Assembly (NCBI GenBank): GCA_963807975.1
Contig: CAWEDV010000001.1
Span: forward strand, 1,984,001 to 2,048,000
Direction of reading: 5' to 3'
From: JAACFF01 sp963807975
GTDB lineage: Bacteria > Chloroflexota > Anaerolineae > Promineifilales > Promineifilaceae
Length of the DNA stretch: 64,000 nucleotides
A model generated the notes under the pieces. That model was not told where the DNA came from and did not search any database. It saw only the letters and a list, made by a program, of their open reading frames with translations. Positions 42,832 to 51,947 of this stretch are shown here, piece after piece. Positions within the stretch are counted from its first letter, which is position 1. The number at the start of each line of letters is the position of its first letter. The position numbers and the translations under genes are program-made.

Positions 42832-42873
42832 AGCATACCAGAGGAGCGGTTCGAGTTTTCCGACTATTGTCGA
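42832..42873 (-). promoter_or_regulatory. Class II Crp/Fnr-type promoter
   Basis: The site CCGAC-TATT-GTCGA (42860-42873) lies upstream of an extended -10 element, TGGTATGCT on the minus strand (hexamer 42832-42837). With transcription starting about 7 nt beyond the hexamer (near 42825), the site is centred near -41.5. This is the spacing of class II Crp/Fnr activation. The Crp-family gene ends only 8 bp upstream of the site. Confidence 0.6.
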
Positions 42874-42880
42874 ATTTGGT

Positions 42881-43564
42881 TCAGGCGGCGATTTCCTCTA
42901 GGGCATCACGATCCACGATGCGGATTTCGTGTCGCTTTACTGTGATATGACCCTCTTTCTCAAGGTTTCGTAATGCCCGCTGTACCACATCGGGTACGGT
43001 CCCCAGGCGGGCGGCCAATTCTGCCTGGGTATACCAGCGAGGTCTGTGCACCAGATCATCGGTGGCCTCTTCCAGCAGCAAGCGAGCCAGGCGTCCTGTT
43101 ATCGGCCGTAGGGATAAATCTGTCACAAGCGACACCAGGTAGAGCAGGCGTTTGGCCATCTTGGCGATCACAAATTGGGAAAAAGCGGGGTTCTCCTGCA
43201 GCAGGCGCATGACCGTCTCCCGTCGAATCAACCACACCCCGGCCGGTTCCAAGGCAATGGCGGTGGCCGGATTGGGCTGGTCGGCAAACACACCCACCTC
43301 ATTAAAGGTTTCTCCTGGCTCAAGAAAGCGCAGTACCTGCTCCCGCCCACCTTCGGAGACTTTTACAACTTTAATCCAACCGGACTGCAGATACAGCAAG
43401 CCAGGCAGCGCTTCTCCTTCAAGAACGACGACTTCTCCGGCGCTATATTCGCGCCAGAACGCATCCTTAGCCATCGTTTGCAGCGTCATGTCATCCAGGC
43501 CGGCAAACAAGGAATTGGATTGAAGTTGTCTAAGGAGATGGTCAGGAGTAGGGCGTGCAGACAT
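42881..43564 (-). CDS. Crp/Fnr-family transcriptional regulator
   Basis: A 227-residue regulator with an N-terminal cyclic-nucleotide-binding-like beta-barrel (about 15-130), a long dimerisation helix and a C-terminal winged helix. The recognition region reads YTQAELAARLGTVPDVVQRALRNLEKEG. There is no Fnr-type cluster of four N-terminal cysteines, so it does not carry an Fe-S sensor; a cyclic nucleotide, heme or other ligand is possible. ATG 43564 is chosen over an in-frame TTG (43582). Two palindromic sites downstream face the small and cupin genes, making them probable targets and suggesting control of the heme-copper-like module. Confidence 0.88.
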   Translation of the reverse strand: MSARPTPDHLLRQLQSNSLFAGLDDMTLQTMAKDAFWREYSAGEVVVLEGEALPGLLYLQSGWIKVVKVSEGGREQVLRFLEPGETFNEVGVFADQPNPATAIALEPAGVWLIRRETVMRLLQENPAFSQFVIAKMAKRLLYLVSLVTDLSLRPITGRLARLLLEEATDDLVHRPRWYTQAELAARLGTVPDVVQRALRNLEKEGHITVKRHEIRIVDRDALEEIAA

Positions 43565-43588
43565 GACGAGGACCTGTATCAACTCGTG

Positions 43589-44989
43589 CTACTGATTAGC
43601 GTCATTAGGGGCTTGGAATGTAAAGCCGGCGTTTAGCTGGCTGATGCTTAGCTCCTCACCACGCAAGAACTGGTTTCGACATAGGGCAAGCTCCTGACAA
43701 TGATCGCCGCGAATAGCAATGTCATGGGAGGCACCTGTGACCGAAATCAATTGTCCATTCGCTAGGTCTGGTAATAAATCTGCAGCGTTGCTGATTGGCG
43801 TACGGGCATCTAGCGAACCTCCCACCAAAACAATGGGCACATCGGAAACCAATCGTCCGCGAAAATCGTCGCCACAATTAGGATATCCTAAGACGTCTCC
43901 AAGGGCATGAAAGGGCTCATTGATAGCATTTCCCAGCAAAGTCTCCTGTGCCTCTCGACTAATCTGCTCCTTACGTTTCGCCGTAGCTCCAGAAGCCAGA
44001 TCCACCGCTTCATACATCACGTTGCTGGTCTGGTTGAGACGCAATCGGACCACTTGTCCGGCTAACCAGGAATAATCCCGTTTGGACATGGCCAAGTAGC
44101 GCAGAGGCAACTCGCTCAAGAATCGAGAATCCCCTAGTCCATTGGCTGTAACCAACTGCAAATCGTAGGCGCCAATAACGATATCGACTTCTTCCTCCGT
44201 GTCGGGATGGAGCGTCTGCACGACAACCGGCTGCAGCAGCCGCTCTAGAATGGACGACATCAAACTCAGCAAGTCAGGGATGAGCTCATTCAACATAGGG
44301 TCTTCCTTGATGAAGGCGCTTAGCGTACCTAACTGCGTTTGAATATTTCTAGGGAGCTTGATGGTGTGGTTGGGTCCTTCAATGTCCCAAAGAAATGCAC
44401 GCTCAATGTTTGGGCCATAATAGCGCAGCAGAGCGAAACCATGATGCGAGCCGAAACTACCCCCGTAAAGGGAGATCTGCTCATAGCCCAATGCCCGTCT
44501 TAGGTCGTCGATATCGGCTGCCATTTCCCGGGTGTTATAACCGGCGATGTCAACGCCCTGCTCGTGCCAGAAGGCAGCCGCCTGAGTAAGATATGCGCGA
44601 TGGGCTTCCAGGTAAAGCTCTGGACTTCCCGCTTCGTCGAGCGGAACGTTGTACACTCCGGGACATTCAAGGGATGGTCGAGAGAGGCCAAATCCGCGGT
44701 GTTCTATGAAGATGCAATCAGCCAGCTCAGTCGGTGGCTTCATCACCGGCTTATTCCACATGAGCGGTAGGTATGACAAAACCGAAGTCCCCGGTCCGCC
44801 TTGTAGAAAGATCAGCGGTGAACCAGGCTTTGCCGCCGTACTGCGAAAGCGCACAAAGGGAATGGTAATCAAGTGGCTGCCGGACGATCGATTTTCGGGG
44901 ACCGTTAGCCTACCCCACTCGGCCGTTTGCGGAGCAACGGATTTTGGTTGGACGATATGGGGATAGAGCTGAACCATGGGTTTGTGCAT
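43589..44989 (-). CDS. Alpha/beta hydrolase, proline-iminopeptidase-like (S33)
   Basis: A 466-residue alpha/beta hydrolase of the S33 type. The oxyanion segment HGG-like LQGGPGTS is followed by IEHRGFGLSRPS. The nucleophile Ser is in YGGSFGSHH, the Asp in GGSLDARTP and the His in TGASHDI, forming a complete triad. The C-terminal part matches a TAP-like extension, common in tripeptidyl or prolyl aminopeptidases of Actinobacteria and Chloroflexota. There is no signal peptide, so it is probably cytosolic. The peptide specificity is unknown. It stands alone, 25 bp upstream of the Crp gene on the same strand. Confidence 0.85.
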   Translation of the reverse strand: MHKPMVQLYPHIVQPKSVAPQTAEWGRLTVPENRSSGSHLITIPFVRFRSTAAKPGSPLIFLQGGPGTSVLSYLPLMWNKPVMKPPTELADCIFIEHRGFGLSRPSLECPGVYNVPLDEAGSPELYLEAHRAYLTQAAAFWHEQGVDIAGYNTREMAADIDDLRRALGYEQISLYGGSFGSHHGFALLRYYGPNIERAFLWDIEGPNHTIKLPRNIQTQLGTLSAFIKEDPMLNELIPDLLSLMSSILERLLQPVVVQTLHPDTEEEVDIVIGAYDLQLVTANGLGDSRFLSELPLRYLAMSKRDYSWLAGQVVRLRLNQTSNVMYEAVDLASGATAKRKEQISREAQETLLGNAINEPFHALGDVLGYPNCGDDFRGRLVSDVPIVLVGGSLDARTPISNAADLLPDLANGQLISVTGASHDIAIRGDHCQELALCRNQFLRGEELSISQLNAGFTFQAPNDANQ

Positions 44990-45007
44990 AGAATTAACCC
45001 ACGGGGG

Positions 45008-45628
45008 CTAGTCAACTTCGACATTCATCTGCGCTCGCTTTTTGGCCAGTATTAGTATACCAACAACTAACACGACCAAGGCGGCAAAGAGGGCAGGCAG
45101 CCAGGAGGGGGGTGAAATGGGTTCGGGCATTTCTTTCGGAGGGACTTTGGCTGATGACCAGGACACCGCAGCCGACCGCGCACCCGTGGTCACGGCATCG
45201 CTAAAATCAGCATCCTCGACATTGACCCCAAACCACTTACTGTCGCTTAAATCGGCTCCGGTGAAATCTCCGCTTTCCAGATTTACTCCACTTATAACAG
45301 CCCCTTGTAGTTGGGCTCCTCTAAAATTCGCATTTTCCAGATTTGCAGCCGAAATCTTGGCCTGGGTCAACTGCGCATTGGCAAAATTGACATCCTCCAA
45401 ATTGAGCGCCGCAATCACCGCCTGGCTTAAGTCAGTATCGCTCAGATTAATGCCCTCGGCATTGAGACCTGTGATCTTCATCTGCGAAAGATCGAGACCG
45501 CTCAAATCGGCTCCTTCTAGACCATGCTTCTTGTTTATCGCGGCAGCCGCTTCCTCTCGCGTCTCAATGCGGGTTGGCTGTTCCTCCACAATTTCATCTT
45601 TCCCTTTCTCAATCATTTCTTCACTCAT
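45008..45628 (-). CDS. Pentapeptide-repeat protein with C-terminal membrane anchor
   Basis: A 206-residue protein. After an acidic N-terminus, residues about 42-150 are pentapeptide repeats of the A(D/N)LxX pattern (for example GADLSGLDLSQ, LEDVNFANAQL, FRGAQLQGAVI), which form a right-handed quadrilateral beta-helix. A Pro-rich linker precedes one transmembrane helix (about 180-200) followed by a short basic tail. The repeat would thus face one side of the membrane. ATG 45628 has GGAGG 7 nt upstream; an upstream start at 45652 is weaker. Role unknown; some pentapeptide proteins mimic DNA but this membrane-anchored form need not. Confidence 0.85.
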   Translation of the reverse strand: MSEEMIEKGKDEIVEEQPTRIETREEAAAAINKKHGLEGADLSGLDLSQMKITGLNAEGINLSDTDLSQAVIAALNLEDVNFANAQLTQAKISAANLENANFRGAQLQGAVISGVNLESGDFTGADLSDSKWFGVNVEDADFSDAVTTGARSAAVSWSSAKVPPKEMPEPISPPSWLPALFAALVVLVVGILILAKKRAQMNVEVD

Positions 45629-45737
45629 CGGAATACCTCCAAGTATGTCCACTTAAATCGAATGTCAGTTATTGACACTGTCTATTGTGCCAAAAATCGG
45701 CCGGCAGTGGGGCCAACTACGGTGATCTCTCAGTTAG

Positions 45738-46688
45738 CTATGAGAAGCGGGCCGCACGAGGATCGACTTCTTCCCCCGTATTAACTGCCAGCGGCCCATA
45801 CAGTTCTGGCTTACGGCCCTTCATCCAGCGTCTGCCAGTGCAGCGCTCCTGCATCTTCATATTCAGGCCGGCGGTGACCATGGAATCGGCAGCTTTCCAG
45901 GTCTCGGCTACTATCCTACCATAGCAGTCAATGACCATGGCATTGCCGGTGCGCACCTGGCCGTCATCTAGACCCACACCGTTGCTGAAGATGAGAAACA
46001 GCCCATTGTCATGGGCGCGAGACGGCAGCCAGCGCATGAGCCAGCCGCGCCCTTTGTCCCCTTTGAACTCAGATTCTATGGCTGCCGGATCCTGCTCGCG
46101 CCTATGCCATAATTCAGGATCGATCAAGCCCATGGCCTGCGGGCTTTTGGAAAGCACGCCCCCAGTCTGATGCGGAGCCAATAAGATATCGGCTCCTAAC
46201 AGCGCCGTCATACGCCCGTTTTCGAGGATATTATTGTCATAGCAGATCAAGATACCGACTTTATGACCCAGGGTTGTATCAACTACGGTGTAATGACTGC
46301 CGCTGGCCATATGTTCGCTTATAAAGCAGTGGATCTTGCGATGGGCATGAACAGATCCATCCCGGTCGCAGAGAATATAGGTGTTGTATAAACGGCCGTC
46401 TTCCCCTTTTTCAATCAAGCCAACACCGACCAGCATATCATGCTCACTCGCAAGCTGTCTTACCCGCTGCGTGGATGCCCCACCTGGCACCGCCTCGGCC
46501 AACTCCTCAATCTGGGCAAGGGATAGATTCCGGACATGCCAGTAACCGGTGATGCACATCTCCGGGAAGGCAATCAACTGTATCTTTTCTGCCGCAGCGA
46601 AGCGGCAGAAATGAGTGATTTTATCTAAATTGTAGGCCTTGTCACTGGCTCGGTGATTAAACTGAACCGCCGCGACATTAATCATCAT
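45738..46688 (-). CDS. Carbon-nitrogen hydrolase (nitrilase superfamily)
   Basis: A 316-residue nitrilase-superfamily amidase. The catalytic triad is visible: Glu in LIAFPEMCITG, Lys in HAHRKIHCF, Cys in GILICYDNNI. The family opening VAAVQFNHRASDK and a final segment near GNAMVIDCYGRIVAET also fit. The insertion between the Cys region and the C-terminus (GLIDPELWHRREQDPAAIE) is unusual and may define a subfamily. The substrate is an amide or nitrile that cannot be specified. AGGA lies 7-8 nt before the first of two tandem ATGs. It lies alone between the M23 lipoprotein and the pentapeptide gene. Confidence 0.88.
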   Translation of the reverse strand: MMINVAAVQFNHRASDKAYNLDKITHFCRFAAAEKIQLIAFPEMCITGYWHVRNLSLAQIEELAEAVPGGASTQRVRQLASEHDMLVGVGLIEKGEDGRLYNTYILCDRDGSVHAHRKIHCFISEHMASGSHYTVVDTTLGHKVGILICYDNNILENGRMTALLGADILLAPHQTGGVLSKSPQAMGLIDPELWHRREQDPAAIESEFKGDKGRGWLMRWLPSRAHDNGLFLIFSNGVGLDDGQVRTGNAMVIDCYGRIVAETWKAADSMVTAGLNMKMQERCTGRRWMKGRKPELYGPLAVNTGEEVDPRAARFS

Positions 46689-46757
46689 TTTTACATCCTC
46701 ATAAGTCCAGCAAGTGATATCTTTTCCATCAGCCGGACTTTTGTCAGTGGGCCATTT

Positions 46758-48629
46758 TTAGCGACTGCTGCTGTCGCCGGCAGACACAATTTGCTCCGCT
46801 TCTCCCGGATCAAGGGCAGTGAGACTTCGACCGTCTATATTAAGCAGGATGCGATCCTGGCCAAGATCATACAATCCAGTCTGTTGAACGGGATTATTTC
46901 TATTGCCCCCATTAAAGAGATAGGTTAAACGAGCGTCCATCAGGTCGATATCGTACAAAGACACCTCACTCCCGCTGCCACTGCTGGTATGCAGAACTAG
47001 ATACAGCTCATTGTTGACGGTAAACAGCATCTGGCTATCGACAGGCAGCTCGGCGATCGATTTTTGCCACAATATCAGGCCATCAGCATCCACAGCTACC
47101 AGCCGGCGATCAAAGTGATCGGCATGGACAAGCAGGGCTCCGCCTTCGGCCAGGGCGGTCACATCACCTAGCTGCAAACTGCCACCCGGCAGGTTGATCA
47201 TAAGGTCAGCTTTTCTGGTCTCAGGATTTAGTCGAAATAGGTCGCTGCCATTGTAAAGGAGCAGATTACCAGCGACGGCTGCCAGGCGCCCACCAGCATC
47301 CACTTCCCACGTCTGCAAACCGCCAACATCTGCCGTCCACAGCGAACCGGCACTGGCAGCGCTGCTAATGATCAGGGAATCGCCGATCGTCTGCCAATCA
47401 TACGGCCGTGTCCCCAGATCTTCCTGCCAGAGCATTTTCCCATCCTCGGAAACAGCATGCAAGGTGTCCCATGAGGATAGGATGGCACCCCCACCCGGCA
47501 GAGGCAGCAGTTCCGGAATGCCTACAGCGTCAGAATCGACCATCCAGAGCGGCATTGATTCGACCTTATTGGCGCTGGACGCCGCATCCGGCAAAAGGTA
47601 GGCTGAGATCTGTCCAAATTGGTTGGCCGCATAAATCAACTGATCATCATTATTGAGCAGCACCTGTTCGACATCATCGCCCAGGGTCAGACGCCAGCGC
47701 TCGACACCATCAGTCGTCTGCAAGCCAATGACATGCGCTCCATCCTTAATGATGATAAGTTCATCTCCCAACAAACCGACGACCTGAAATCCGGCGGTGA
47801 AGGGCTGCGTCCAATACACACCTGGCGAGAGGGCCATGCGGCTGTCCCAAATCGTGGCCGAAGGGGGTCTCCAACCGGCCAGCGTAGGATCCTCGGGCCA
47901 ATAGCCTGTGCCCGTTTCCAGGGGCATATGCGTGCGCATCTCAAAATGTAGGTGGGGACCGGTCTTCGGCTTGCCAATTTTGCCAATCAAATCTCCGCGG
48001 CGAACACAATCTCCAGATCTGACCTCGAAGCTTTCGGGATCAAGATGACCATAAAAAGAGAGTATCTGATGGCCGTCACGAAAGGTATGGCGCACGATAA
48101 TCACGCCCTGATCTCGTCCCCAACCCAATGGCTCAGCATAAGTCACGCGTCCATGCCCGATGCTGTAGACCGGCGCCCCCAGGCTTGAGCGCCCGCCGGA
48201 AATCCACCAATCTTCGCCGGCATGATACTTGTCATAGCGGCTGCGATAGATACCAAAATCAGTGCCGCCCCGGGCGCTGGATGCGGCGTGCGGCGCTTCG
48301 AGCGGAAAATCGAATAGATCGGCCACTCCGCATATGGGACCATTATCAGCAGGCGGGACTTCCAAGGCAGCCGCGCGAGGGCTACCGCTTACCGATATGG
48401 GTTCGGCCGTCGGCGTTGCCGTAGCAGTTGCTGTGGGCAGCGGCGTTGCTGTTGGTTGGTTTGTGGCCGCCGGTGTAGGAGCCATCGCAGTTGGTGTGCT
48501 GCTTGGCGTAGGAGAAGGCTGCACAATGACCGCGGTCTGCTGCGGCACCTTCTCCTGCCCAGCAAGCTCTATATTGGAGCAGGCGTTTAACAGAAGCAGC
48601 AAAGCGGCAACAATGATAGTGCTGCGCAT
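46758..48629 (-). CDS. Lipoprotein with M23 peptidase domain and PQQ-like beta-propeller
   Basis: A 623-residue exported protein. The signal peptide ends in a lipobox (LLNAC, Cys17), so it is a lipoprotein. A long Thr/Pro/Ala linker (about 35-80) follows. An M23 domain spans about 115-240 with HAGEDWW, HGRVTYAE, SFYGHLD and the HLH of TGPHLHFE, giving the zinc ligands His, Asp and His. The remaining 340 residues are WD/PQQ-like blades (GLQTTDGVERWRL, DGKMLWQEDLG, DGLILWQKS), forming a propeller. The combination suggests a cell-wall hydrolase with a ligand-binding propeller. Its ATG overlaps the galT stop by one base (TAATG), so they are coupled, a mismatch of function that may be incidental. 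Confidence 0.85.
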   Translation of the reverse strand: MRSTIIVAALLLLLNACSNIELAGQEKVPQQTAVIVQPSPTPSSTPTAMAPTPAATNQPTATPLPTATATATPTAEPISVSGSPRAAALEVPPADNGPICGVADLFDFPLEAPHAASSARGGTDFGIYRSRYDKYHAGEDWWISGGRSSLGAPVYSIGHGRVTYAEPLGWGRDQGVIIVRHTFRDGHQILSFYGHLDPESFEVRSGDCVRRGDLIGKIGKPKTGPHLHFEMRTHMPLETGTGYWPEDPTLAGWRPPSATIWDSRMALSPGVYWTQPFTAGFQVVGLLGDELIIIKDGAHVIGLQTTDGVERWRLTLGDDVEQVLLNNDDQLIYAANQFGQISAYLLPDAASSANKVESMPLWMVDSDAVGIPELLPLPGGGAILSSWDTLHAVSEDGKMLWQEDLGTRPYDWQTIGDSLIISSAASAGSLWTADVGGLQTWEVDAGGRLAAVAGNLLLYNGSDLFRLNPETRKADLMINLPGGSLQLGDVTALAEGGALLVHADHFDRRLVAVDADGLILWQKSIAELPVDSQMLFTVNNELYLVLHTSSGSGSEVSLYDIDLMDARLTYLFNGGNRNNPVQQTGLYDLGQDRILLNIDGRSLTALDPGEAEQIVSAGDSSSR

Positions 48630-49663
48630 TACCCCATCTCTTTGTAATGGATCTCGGAAAGATCGCGCAGGCGATCCGCCGCTTGTTCCGCAGTCAAGTC
48701 CCGCTGCGCTTCACCCAGCATCTCAAAACCGACCATGAATTTTTTCACCGTGGCTGATCGCAGCAGAGGGGGATAGAAGTGAGCATGCAGTGTCCAATGC
48801 TCGTAGGCACCATAGGGGGCACCGTGCCAGCCCATGGAATAGGGGAAGGATGTCTCAAACAGATTGTCGTATTTGGTCAGCAGACGTTTAAGAATCTGCG
48901 CCAGGGCATCCCGCTCAAGATCATTCAATTCCGGCAAGCGCAGCACATGACGGCGCGGCAGGAATAAGGTCTCAAATGGCCATACAGCCCAGAAGGGTAC
49001 CACGGCTAGCCAATGCTCGTTTTCGACGACAATGCGCTTTGCGATCTGAGCTTCCTTTTGAGCATAATCAACCAGGAGGGCGCGGCCGTTTTCCCGCCAA
49101 TATTTGCGCTGCTGGACATCCTCTTTAGACGCTTCGTTGGGCAGCGCATCCAGGGCCCAGATTTGCCCGTGTGGATGGGGCATGGAACTGCCCATCACCG
49201 TCCCTTTGTTCTCAAACAACTGCACCCAACGGTAGCTCTGGCCCAACTCGGCATATTGAACAGCCCAGGTATCTACCACCTGCCGGATATCGGGCAGGTC
49301 CATTTCCGGCAGCGTGAGATCATGGCGCGGTGAAAAACAGATCACGCGTGCCGTGCCGCGCACACTTTCTGTCTGAAACAGGGTTGACTCTTGCTCTCCC
49401 GCCAATGGGGTATCAGTCAGAAGGGCGGGAAAATCATTGGGAAAAACGTACGTTTGTTGGTATTGGGGATTCACAGCACCGCTGGTGCGGCCGTTTCCCG
49501 GGCATAAATAACAAGTGGGATCGTAGGCCGGTCTATCATCAGGTGGTGTTTTTTCAACCTGGCCCTGCCACGGCCTTTTGGCGCGGTGGGGAGAGACCAA
49601 AACATACTCACCTGTGAGGGCATTATAGCGCCGGTGTGGGTGTTCGTTTGCCTCAAACTTCAT
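48629..49663 (-). CDS. galT: Galactose-1-phosphate uridylyltransferase
   Basis: A 344-residue GalT of the Leloir pathway, exchanging UMP between UDP-glucose and galactose-1-phosphate. Hallmarks are RRYNALTGEYVLVSPHRAKRPW, the zinc-binding YLCPGN, the active-site HPHGQ in SSMPHPHGQIWA, VPFWAVWPFET and a C-terminal HAHFYPPLLRS. The length fits the bacterial enzyme. ATG 49663 is chosen because GGAG precedes it by 8 nt; the in-frame start at 49687 would add eight residues. No galK or galE is in the window. The following M23 lipoprotein gene is translationally coupled to it. Confidence 0.95.
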   Translation of the reverse strand: MKFEANEHPHRRYNALTGEYVLVSPHRAKRPWQGQVEKTPPDDRPAYDPTCYLCPGNGRTSGAVNPQYQQTYVFPNDFPALLTDTPLAGEQESTLFQTESVRGTARVICFSPRHDLTLPEMDLPDIRQVVDTWAVQYAELGQSYRWVQLFENKGTVMGSSMPHPHGQIWALDALPNEASKEDVQQRKYWRENGRALLVDYAQKEAQIAKRIVVENEHWLAVVPFWAVWPFETLFLPRRHVLRLPELNDLERDALAQILKRLLTKYDNLFETSFPYSMGWHGAPYGAYEHWTLHAHFYPPLLRSATVKKFMVGFEMLGEAQRDLTAEQAADRLRDLSEIHYKEMG

Positions 49664-49816
49664 GCTCGTGCTCCTCAATCTTGCCAACTAATCAAATTCA
49701 TCCTGTTGGGGATGGAACAGGTCTTTGATCGCTGTGATATCAGCAAGTATCGTACGTTTCGCGGCTCGTGCCCAATAAATTGGAGTCCACCGATTTCATG
49801 GCATATAATTAGCGGT

Positions 49817-51947
49817 ATGGTTACATACACTAAGAGAATTGGTTCGGAAATGCGAATACGGCCGTCCCAGGTGGAAGCGGCTGTTGAACTGCTGGACAGC
49901 GGCAATACAGTGCCTTTCATCGCTCGCTACCGCAAGGAAGCGACAGAAAGTCTAGATGAAGAACAGCTCCGCCAGATCATGGAACGGGTAACCAGGCTGC
50001 GGGCCATGGATGAACGGCGGGAAACAATCCTGGCGTCCATCGAGGAACAGGGCCAACTGACCGCTCGAACTACGCAAGCAGATTGTACTGGCGCAGACCC
50101 CCACGGCCCTGGAAGATCTCTACTTGCCTTACAAGCCGAAGCGGCGCACACGCGCCAGCGCGGCCCGTGAGCAAGGGTTGGAACCGCTGGCGGAACTAAT
50201 CCTCAGCCAACCCCTTTTGAAAAAGAGCGTCAAGGAAATCGCCCTGCCTTATGCCAACCAGGAGACTTCATACGTTCAAGCGCTTGAGGGCGCGTGCGAT
50301 ATTGTGGCCGAGATCATCAGCAACCATGCTGGAATCAGACAGATGATCCGCAAGAAAGCGCTTGATTGGGGAACCTTATCTTGTAAGAAAATCAAATCCG
50401 CGGCGGACGATAAAAAGGTTTTTGAACTCTACTACGACTACGAAGGGTCTATCGACCGGCTTAAACCACACCAGGTCCTGGCCATCAACCGCGGCGAAGC
50501 AACGAAGATTCTGCGCGTCGGTATTGACATCGACGAACGCAACTGGCTCCTTTCAATTCGTACTGCCTATCGACCCGACCGCGCTTCTCCACTGGCAGAA
50601 CAGATGCAGGAGGCGATTAATGATGCCGCACAACGACTGCTTCTGCCGGCAATAATAAGGGATATACGCAATCGTCTTACCGACAAAGCGGAAACACATG
50701 CGATCACCGTTTTCGCCCGCAATCTGCGTGGGCTGCTCAGCCAACCTCCTTTAGCGGATCAGACTATTCTGGCCATTGACCCCGCCTACCGCACGGGCTG
50801 CAAAGTAGCCATTGTCGATCCCACGGGAAAGATGCTCGATACAACAACTATTTTCCCGCACCAACCACAACGCAAATGGGGCGAATCATTAAAAACCTTA
50901 TCGCTGCTGGTCAGGCGCCACAAGGTGACCCTGATCGCCATTGGCAACGGCACCGCCTCAAGAGAAACAGAAAAGCTGGTCGCGGAACTAACCAGTAAAC
51001 TGGAATCGGTTCGCTATTTAATCGTCAACGAGGCAGGGGCCAGCGTATACAGCGCCAGCAAGTTGGCCCGCAGCGAACTACCCGATATGGATGTCACTCT
51101 GCGCGGCGCCGTCTCAATAGGCCGGCGAGCGCTCGATCCCCTGGCAGAGCTGGTGAAAATTGATCCCAAGTCTATCGGCGTCGGCCTATACCAGCATGAT
51201 GTCAACCAGAAGCAGTTGTCTGCCTCTTTGCATGGTGTCGTAGAGAGCGTTGTCAACCAGGTTGGCGTTGATGTCAACACGGCATCCCCAGCGCTCCTGG
51301 CCTACATCTCTGGTATTGGACCGAAATTATCAGAGCGCGTGGTGGCTTACCGGGACAAAAACGGCCGTTTCGACAACCGCCAATCGTTGCTCAAGGTCAA
51401 CGGTCTGGGCAGCAAGGCCTTTGAGCAGTCGGCCGGCTTCCTACGCATACTCAATGGCGATAATCCCCTGGATGCTGGAGCCATTCATCCAGAAAGCTAT
51501 GGCATCGCTATGGCCGTTTTGCAGCGCGTAGACTTGACCGCAGAGGCAAGCCCTGCCGCACGAGATGCAGCCTTGTCTCAACTGCAGCCCACGGCCGAAA
51601 TGGCAGCTGAACTGGGCACTGGCCTCCCTACGCTGGAGGATATCTTCGAACAGCTCATCCGGCCGGGCCGCGACCCGCGCGCCGATCTGCCCCCACCCAT
51701 CCTGCGCAACGACGTCTTGACCATGGCCGACCTGCAGCCGGGCATGATCCTCAATGGTACCGTACGCAACGTGGTTGATTTTGGCGCCTTTATCGACATT
51801 GGCGTGAAGCAAGATGGGCTCCTGCACCGCAGCCAGATCCCACGCGGACAGCGCCTAAATGTGGGCGAAGTTCTGGAAATATCCATCCTCAAGGTCGACG
51901 CCGAGCGCGGGCGCATCAGCCTGGGCTGGCCAAAGGTGGAACACTGA
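49817..51947 (+). pseudogene. tex: Tex-type transcription accessory protein, disrupted by a one-base frameshift
   Basis: Tex is a conserved RNA-binding transcription factor. The first part (from ATG 49817) reads the Tex N-terminus with RPSQVEAAVELLDSGNTVPF and EEQLRQIMERV, then leaves frame after EEQGQLT. The other frame continues ELRKQIVLAQ, ALEDLYLPYKPKRRTRA and the rest, with a YqgF-like core, HhH (GIGPKLSERVVAYRDKNG) and a final S1 domain (GMILNGTVRNVVDFGAFIDIG). Deleting one C at 50066 would restore a continuous gene of about 709 codons, the usual Tex length. This may be a real mutation or a sequencing error. If real, two open frames at 49817-50170 and 50124-51947 overlap. Confidence 0.85.

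Noticed and set aside
49586..49816. Upstream extension of the tex frame to 49586
   Set aside because: The extension does not match the Tex N-terminus, which begins naturally at ATG 49817, and it overlaps the galT start region on the other strand.
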